A DNA stretch of 10,802 bases from positions 1-10,802 of the forward strand of contig JALOQG010000102.1 of the NCBI GenBank assembly GCA_025453505.1, in the 5' to 3' direction. Numbering within the stretch: the stretch's first letter is position 1; every line of letters begins with the position of its first letter. Source of the stretch: Myxococcota bacterium (GTDB lineage Bacteria > Myxococcota_A > UBA9160 > PR03). Under the pieces are notes generated by a model. That model saw nothing but the letters and a program-made list of their open reading frames with translations, had not been told where the DNA came from and ran no database searches. Shown in pieces: positions 6,297 through 10,802 of the stretch. The position numbers were made by a program, and so were the translations under genes.

Positions 6297-8057
6297 TTGG
6301 GGTTCGAGGCCTGGATCACGCTCGCGGTCGTCGCGGTCATGTTCGTCGCGATGGCGCGCGGTCTCGCGCACCCCGCGCCGGCGATCCTCGGCGCGGTGGT
6401 GGCCTTGCTCGTCGCCGGGGTGATCGACGCGAAGCAGGCGTTCGCCGGCTTCTCCAACGCGGCGCCGATCACCGTCGCGGCGCTCTACGTGCTGGCGCGC
6501 GCCGTCGAGGACACGGGCGCGCTGCGACCGATGATCGCCGCCGCGCTCGGCCGCACGGAGGGCCAGCGCGCCGGCATCCTGCGCATCGGTCTGCCGGCCG
6601 CCGCCGCATCCGCCTTCCTCAACAACACGCCGATCGTGGCGATGCTGATGCGGCCCGTGTCGGAGCTGGCGGAGGCGCGCAACGTCTCGCCTTCCCGATT
6701 CCTGATGCCGCTCTCGTTCGCAGTGATCCTCGGTGGCGTCGTCACGACGATCGGCACCTCGACGAATCTCGTCGTGTCGGGTCTGCTCGAGAACGCGGGG
6801 CAAGCGCCGCTCGGGCTCTTCGAGATCACGCACGTGGGACTTCCGATGGCGCTGATCGGCATCGTGCTGATCGCGGTGCTGACGCCGTGGCTGCTGCCCG
6901 AACGCGTGACGCCGCGCCGCAACCTCGCCAGCGCGGACCGCGACTTCGTCGTGCGGATGATCGTCGATCCGGCCGGCGCGATCGCCGGACGCACCGTCGA
7001 AGCCGCGGGCCTGCGCCACCTCGAGGGCGTGTTCCTGGTCGAGGTCGAGCGCGACGGCGACCCGATCGCACCGGTCGCGCCGACGACGCTGCTGCGCGCC
7101 GGCGATCACCTGCTCTTCGTCGGGCAGGCGCGCACGATCCTCGACCTGCGCAACCGCGAAGGGCTGATCTCCGCCGAGTCGCCGCATCTCGCGGACATCG
7201 AGACGCCCGAGCACCGCTTCGTCGAGGCCGTGATCGGCGCGGGATCGCCACTGCTCGGCCAGACGCCGAAGCAGGTCGGCTTCCGCGGGCGCTACCAGGC
7301 GGCGATCGTCGGCATCCACCGCGAAGGCCAGCCGGTCGTCGCGAAGCTCGGCGAGGTGAAGCTGCGCGTCGGCGACACGCTGCTGCTGCTCGCGGACCCG
7401 AGCTTCCGCGAACGCTGGCGCGATCGGTCCGACTTCCTCGTGATCACGCCGCTCGACGGCGAGCCGCCGGGCGCGCTCGTGATGTCGCCGAAGGGCTGGC
7501 TCGCGATCGGCACCGCGGCGGCGGTCGTACTCGTCGCGGGGAGCGGTCTGCTGCCGATCCTCGAGGCATCGCTGCTCGGTGCGATCGGGCTCGTCGCGAC
7601 CGGCACGATCAGCGCCCGTGCGGCGCGCGACTCGGTCGAGATCGACGTGCTGATCGTGATCGCGGCGTCGTTCGGGATCGGCGCGGCGATCGAGGAGTCC
7701 GGGCTGGCCACCGTGCTGGGCCGCGAGATCGTCGAACTCTTCAGCGGCGCCGGTTGGCGCTTCGTGCTGCTCGGCCTCGTGCTCGCGACGGTCACGCTGA
7801 CCGAGTTCATCTCGAACAACGCGGCCGCCGCGCTGATGTTCCCGATCGCGATGGCGACCGCGGAGCACGTCGGCGGAGACCCGCGCGCGTTCGCGATCGC
7901 GGTGGCGGTCTCGGCGTCCGCCTCGTTCCTGACCCCGATCGGCTACCAGACCAACACGATGGTCTACGGCCCGGGCGGCTACCGCTTCAGCGACTACGCG
8001 CGACTCGGCGCGCCGCTGACCGTCGTCTCGGTGCTCGTGGTCGTCCTGACCGCCTGA
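6297..8057 (+). CDS. SLC13/DASS-family permease with two TrkA-C (RCK-C) domains
   Basis: The 586-residue inner-membrane protein has two transmembrane halves flanking a soluble core. Each half carries the family's Asn-containing helical-hairpin motif: FLNNTPIVAML (108-118) with TSTNLVVSG (154-162), and FISNNAAAALMFP (504-516) with TPIGYQTNTMVYG (546-558). The core holds two TrkA-C folds, about 216-287 (VRMIVDPAGAIAGRTV to HLLFVGQ) and about 302-378 (HRFVEAVIGAGSPLLG to TLLLLAD). Family members move dicarboxylates, sulfate or related anions, usually with Na+; those with TrkA-C inserts are mostly uncharacterised or linked to sulfur compounds, and the insert may bind a nucleotide or other ligand. 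The length is typical. The start is TTG at 6297 (see its ribosome-binding site). It is divergent from the antiporter, and its last 20 codons overlap the convergent LpxB-N gene. Substrate unknown. Confidence 0.93.
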   Translation: MGFEAWITLAVVAVMFVAMARGLAHPAPAILGAVVALLVAGVIDAKQAFAGFSNAAPITVAALYVLARAVEDTGALRPMIAAALGRTEGQRAGILRIGLPAAAASAFLNNTPIVAMLMRPVSELAEARNVSPSRFLMPLSFAVILGGVVTTIGTSTNLVVSGLLENAGQAPLGLFEITHVGLPMALIGIVLIAVLTPWLLPERVTPRRNLASADRDFVVRMIVDPAGAIAGRTVEAAGLRHLEGVFLVEVERDGDPIAPVAPTTLLRAGDHLLFVGQARTILDLRNREGLISAESPHLADIETPEHRFVEAVIGAGSPLLGQTPKQVGFRGRYQAAIVGIHREGQPVVAKLGEVKLRVGDTLLLLADPSFRERWRDRSDFLVITPLDGEPPGALVMSPKGWLAIGTAAAVVLVAGSGLLPILEASLLGAIGLVATGTISARAARDSVEIDVLIVIAASFGIGAAIEESGLATVLGREIVELFSGAGWRFVLLGLVLATVTLTEFISNNAAAALMFPIAMATAEHVGGDPRAFAIAVAVSASASFLTPIGYQTNTMVYGPGGYRFSDYARLGAPLTVVSVLVVVLTA

Positions 8058-8371
8058 GGCACATCGGGCTGTCTCGGCTCGGGCGGCGGCACGCTGGCGA
8101 TCCGCCGCCGCTCGGCGCGGATGAGCATCAGGTTGCGCACGTAGACGGCGCTGTTCGGCAGGAAGGCCAGGACGAAGACGGGATCGCGGCGGTGGATCGC
8201 GTAGAGCAGCAGCACCAGCGAGCCCGCGATCGAGAGCCACCAGAACACCACCGGCACGTAGCTGCGTCCGGCCCGCTCCGACGCGATCCACTGCACCAGG
8301 AAGCGCGAGAAGAAGAGCGCGTTGCCGGCGAAGCCGATCGCGAGCCAGAGCGTGGCGTCGTCCCAGTCCAC
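7994..8371 (-). CDS. Standalone LpxB N-terminal-like (LABN) membrane protein
   Basis: The protein matches the small membrane domain found at the N-terminus of some lipid-A-disaccharide synthases and also as an independent protein. Diagnostic pieces are WLAIGFAGNALFFSRFLVQW (9-28), IASE (29-32), FWWLSIAGSLVLLLYAIHRR (43-62), DPVF (63-66) and AVYVRNLMLI (75-84), giving three hydrophobic helices. A polar, Pro/Thr/Ser-rich tail (about 88-125) is additional to the family domain. The start is uncertain: GTG at 8371 is used here, and TTG at 8380 would add three residues; neither has a clear ribosome-binding site. The 3' 64 nt overlap the permease gene on the other strand. No lipid A glycosyltransferase or LpxB catalytic domain is adjacent. 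Its role is unknown, presumably in handling a membrane lipid or glycan precursor (inference). Confidence 0.88.
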   Translation of the reverse strand: MDWDDATLWLAIGFAGNALFFSRFLVQWIASERAGRSYVPVVFWWLSIAGSLVLLLYAIHRRDPVFVLAFLPNSAVYVRNLMLIRAERRRIASVPPPEPRQPDVPQAVRTTTSTETTVSGAPSRA

Positions 8372-8521
8372 GGCGCGCAAGGTACCGGCCGGGTCTGGCG
8401 GTCGCTCCTCTCCGGGACCCCGTCCGAGGGTGGGGCAAAGCCATCGAACGAGCGGTCAAATCGGAGGCCGTTTCTGATATGGTGGGCCGCCCGGCGCGCC
8501 GCGGGGCTGCTGGAGGTGGTG
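8372..8521. promoter_or_regulatory. Divergent intergenic region before the S8-like gene
   Basis: About 150 nt between the LpxB-N start and the subtilase-like ATG. A TATGGT hexamer (8478-8483) with a partial extended -10 (TGA) is a weak plus-strand -10 candidate; the best -35 at the right distance (GTCAAA, 8455-8460) matches poorly. On the minus strand TTGACC (complement of 8454-8459) resembles a -35 but has no matching -10. No terminator is visible. Confidence 0.3.
8512..8516 (+). promoter_or_regulatory. Ribosome-binding site of the S8-like gene
   Basis: GGAGG lies 5 nt before ATG at 8522. It supports that start over the overlapping GTGs at 8516 and 8519, and it matters because the resulting protein has no signal peptide. 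Confidence 0.6.
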
Positions 8522-10802
8522 ATGCAGGTGTTCGGGCTCCCGACCGACTACCAGGGCTACCTCTTCGTCGCGCCCGGTGCGCTCCCGAACGACTACAACC
8601 CGAGCGGCGGCGAGGCGTGGAAGTATGCGCCCGACTCCGGCATGGACATCGTCGGCGCGTGGGAGCGAACGACGGGCCGGCCCGACGTCGCGGGCGCCGT
8701 GCTCGACAGCGGCATCCGCTGGCAGGACGACGCCGACCTCGGCCGCAAGGTGCTCCTCAACACCGGCGAGCTGCCGGTGCCGGACGGCTGCGCGTCACAT
8801 GACTGCGACGACAACGGGCTCGTGTCGGTGGACGACTTCGCGGACGCGTGCGTCGCCCGACCGAGCGGTGCCGGCTACTGCAACGGCCAGGACCTGATCC
8901 GCTTCTACTCCGACGGCATCGACGACGACGGCAACGGCTACGTCGACGACATCGCGGGCTGGGACTTCCTCGAGAACGACAACGACGCCGACGACGACGT
9001 CGAGTACGGCCACGGCACCGGCGAAGCCGGCGACCAGTACGCCGAAGCGAACAACGGCGGCGGCTTCCCCGGCTTCGCGCCCAACTCTTTCTACCTGCCG
9101 CTGCGCGTCGGCGATTCGTTCGTCGCCGACGACGGCGCATTCCTGCAGGCCGTCGTCTACGCCACCGATCTCGGCGTGGACTTCATCTCCGAAGCGCTCG
9201 GCACGATCAACTCGAGCGAGAGCGGCCAGGCCGCCGTGCGATACGCGTACCGGCGCGGCGTCCCGATCATCGCCAGCGCGGCGGACGAAGAAAGCCGTCA
9301 CCACAACGCGCCCGCGCACTACGACCACATGATCTGGGTCAACTCGGTCACGAAGGGCGACGGCCTGCTCGCGGACGAGGACCTCAACGGCTACGACCTG
9401 CTGAACGGCTGCACCAATTACGGCGGCAAGGCGTGGGTCGCGATCCCGTCGTCGGCGTGTTCGTCCGAGGCCACCGGCCGCGCGGGCGGCCTCACCGCCC
9501 TGCTCTACTCGCACGCGAAGAACCAGATCGACCGCGGCCTCTTCTCGCCGCACCCCGGGACGGGCCGGCCGCTCTCCGCGGAAGAAGTGCGGCAGCTGCT
9601 CCGCGCGTCGGCGCGCGACGTCGATCACTCGGAGGTCCCGTATCTCGAGCCGGGCTCGAACGCAGCGGCGCTCGTGCTGCTGCTCTCCGCGCCGAACCTC
9701 GGATACACGTTCGGCACCAGTCAGTTCCCGTCGCAGCCCGAGTGGGACCAGTTCACGGGCTACGGCCGGCCGAACGCGCCGCCGCTCTTCGATCTCGTCA
9801 CCGACACGACGATTCCGCCCGAGGTCGATCTCTCGGGCAGCTTGCGCTGGTTCGACATCGTCGACCCGGCGCGCACGCCCGCGATCGACGTGCGCGCGAG
9901 CGCGCAGGCAGTGCGCGCCGCCAACAACTTCGACTGGTCGCTCGAGGTCGGCTGCGGCGTGCAGCCGCTCGAATACACCGAGATCGATTCGGGCTCGGGC
10001 GGCGGTGCGCCGATCGAGAACGGCGTGCTCGCGAGCTGGGCCGCCGGCGCCACGGCCGCCGCGTGCGGCTTCGACCCGGCGCAGCCGGTCGAAGGCGTCG
10101 ACGACCACACCGTGACGCTGCGCCTGCGCGTCGTGGACGCGTTCGGCAACCTCGGCGAGGACCGCCGCACCGTCGCGATCCACAGCGACCCGACGCTGCG
10201 ATACGCGCCGATCCGGCTGCCCGGCTCGGGCGAGAGCACGCCCGCGCTCGCCGACGTGAACCGCGACGGTGTCCTCGACATCGTGCACGGCGGCGGCGAC
10301 GGGTCGATCCACGTCTTCGACGGCGCGACCGGCGCCGAGCTGCCCGGCTTCCCGACGCACACGAACCCGCTGCCGATCCATGCGTCGCCCGCCTACGCGA
10401 GCGGCGAAGTGCCGATCCCGCACGAGGCGGTGATCGGCGCGGCGGCGGCCGACGACATCGACGCCGACGGCTCGGTCGAGATCGTCGTCTCGACGATCCA
10501 GGGCCGTGTCTACGCGTTCGATGCGCACGGTGCGCTGCGCGACGGCTTCCCGGTCGGCGTCGATCCGCAGCTCTCGCTGCCCGAGAACCGTGACCGCTTG
10601 AACGACATGCTGCGCGGCTTCGCCGCGGCGCCGGTGCTCGCAGACCTCGACGCCCCCGGCGAAGATCCTGCGCTCGAGATTCTCGCGAGCGGCCTCGACG
10701 GCAACCTCTACGCGTGGCACGCCGACGGCTCGCCGGTGTCGGGCTTCCCGGTGCGCCTCGCCGACCGCACGAAGGTCTCGATCGACGCGGCGACGGGCCA
10801 GG
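8522..10802 (+). CDS. Divergent subtilisin-like (S8) peptidase with FG-GAP/VCBS propeller, C-terminus off the right edge
   Basis: The frame is open for 760 codons to the window edge with no stop. The S8 triad is recognisable: Asp62 in AVLDSGIRW, His164 in YGHGTGEAG, and Ser315 in SACSSEATGRAGG, aligned to GTSMATPHVAG. The oxyanion-hole Asn is Asp255 (IIASAADEES). Between Asp and His lies a long acidic insert with four cysteines (90, 95, 110, 120), an EF-hand/dockerin-like loop (DCDDNGLVSVDD, 94-105) and DGIDDDGNGYVDD (131-143), probably binding calcium. A beta-sandwich-like linker (about 430-555) follows, then FG-GAP/VCBS-type repeats with calcium motifs DVNRDGVLD (578-586) and DDIDADGSVE (644-653). 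Such proteins normally act outside the cell, yet no signal peptide is found. It may be an active protease, an inactive binding protein, or an N-terminally truncated copy. The strong GGAGG at 8512 favours ATG 8522. Confidence 0.85.
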   Translation, partial: MQVFGLPTDYQGYLFVAPGALPNDYNPSGGEAWKYAPDSGMDIVGAWERTTGRPDVAGAVLDSGIRWQDDADLGRKVLLNTGELPVPDGCASHDCDDNGLVSVDDFADACVARPSGAGYCNGQDLIRFYSDGIDDDGNGYVDDIAGWDFLENDNDADDDVEYGHGTGEAGDQYAEANNGGGFPGFAPNSFYLPLRVGDSFVADDGAFLQAVVYATDLGVDFISEALGTINSSESGQAAVRYAYRRGVPIIASAADEESRHHNAPAHYDHMIWVNSVTKGDGLLADEDLNGYDLLNGCTNYGGKAWVAIPSSACSSEATGRAGGLTALLYSHAKNQIDRGLFSPHPGTGRPLSAEEVRQLLRASARDVDHSEVPYLEPGSNAAALVLLLSAPNLGYTFGTSQFPSQPEWDQFTGYGRPNAPPLFDLVTDTTIPPEVDLSGSLRWFDIVDPARTPAIDVRASAQAVRAANNFDWSLEVGCGVQPLEYTEIDSGSGGGAPIENGVLASWAAGATAAACGFDPAQPVEGVDDHTVTLRLRVVDAFGNLGEDRRTVAIHSDPTLRYAPIRLPGSGESTPALADVNRDGVLDIVHGGGDGSIHVFDGATGAELPGFPTHTNPLPIHASPAYASGEVPIPHEAVIGAAAADDIDADGSVEIVVSTIQGRVYAFDAHGALRDGFPVGVDPQLSLPENRDRLNDMLRGFAAAPVLADLDAPGEDPALEILASGLDGNLYAWHADGSPVSGFPVRLADRTKVSIDAATGQ

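Noticed and set aside
3909..8459. Minus-strand open frame of 1516 codons
   Set aside because: It is antisense to the permease and out of frame with the antiporter and LpxB-N genes; the product is a low-complexity Arg/Ala/Asp-rich sequence, as expected for shadow frames in very GC-rich DNA.
8479..8802. ATG at 8479 as a start for a 107-codon protein
   Set aside because: Arg/Gly-rich, overlaps the S8-like gene out of frame, and no ribosome-binding site at a suitable distance belongs to it alone.
8795..10720. Minus-strand 641-codon and plus-strand 581-codon frames over the S8-like gene
   Set aside because: Both are Arg- or Val/Ala-rich shadows; the real frame starts at 8522 and shows the catalytic and propeller motifs.

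Overview
The window is gene-dense DNA of very high GC content from an environmental Gram-negative bacterium. The codon use, the standalone LpxB-N (lipid A related) membrane protein, and the subtilase-like protein carrying FG-GAP/VCBS repeats all fit a deltaproteobacterial or myxobacterial relative (Myxococcota or Binatota type). That placement is inference; no rRNA or other taxonomic marker is present.

Layout. Positions 1-1047 hold two minus-strand genes: an enoyl-CoA hydratase/isomerase family protein and, 21 nt downstream, the N-terminal part of a small exported protein that runs off the left edge. A 94-nt divergent intergenic region containing an inverted repeat separates them from a plus-strand pair: a PaaX-family regulator and a three-histidine-box fatty acid desaturase whose start codon overlaps the regulator's stop codon (ATGA). 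This block looks like a locally regulated acyl-CoA/lipid-modification unit. After the desaturase come three near-identical ~47-bp tandem repeats, the last of which runs into the ribosome-binding region of a short-chain dehydrogenase (3176-3976).

From 3977 to 8057 there is a divergent pair of large membrane transporters: a minus-strand CPA2-type cation/proton antiporter with two C-terminal universal-stress-protein domains, and a plus-strand SLC13/DASS-type permease with two central TrkA-C (RCK-C) domains. Each carries a different kind of cytosolic ligand-binding module, which suggests nucleotide- or ion-gated transport. Gene packing is extreme: the SDR and antiporter stop codons abut (TAGCTA), and the permease and LpxB-N genes overlap tail to tail by 64 nt.

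From 8522 to the right edge a single open frame encodes at least 760 residues of a divergent subtilisin-like (S8) protein. It has a recognisable Asp/His/Ser triad, an acidic cysteine-containing insertion, and a C-terminal FG-GAP/VCBS-type propeller that continues beyond the window. Its oxyanion-hole Asn is replaced by Asp, and it has no visible signal peptide despite eight cysteines. I regard this protein, the repeat cluster and the PaaX-desaturase pair as the most interesting items. I did not find CRISPR, tRNA, rRNA, transposase or phage genes.
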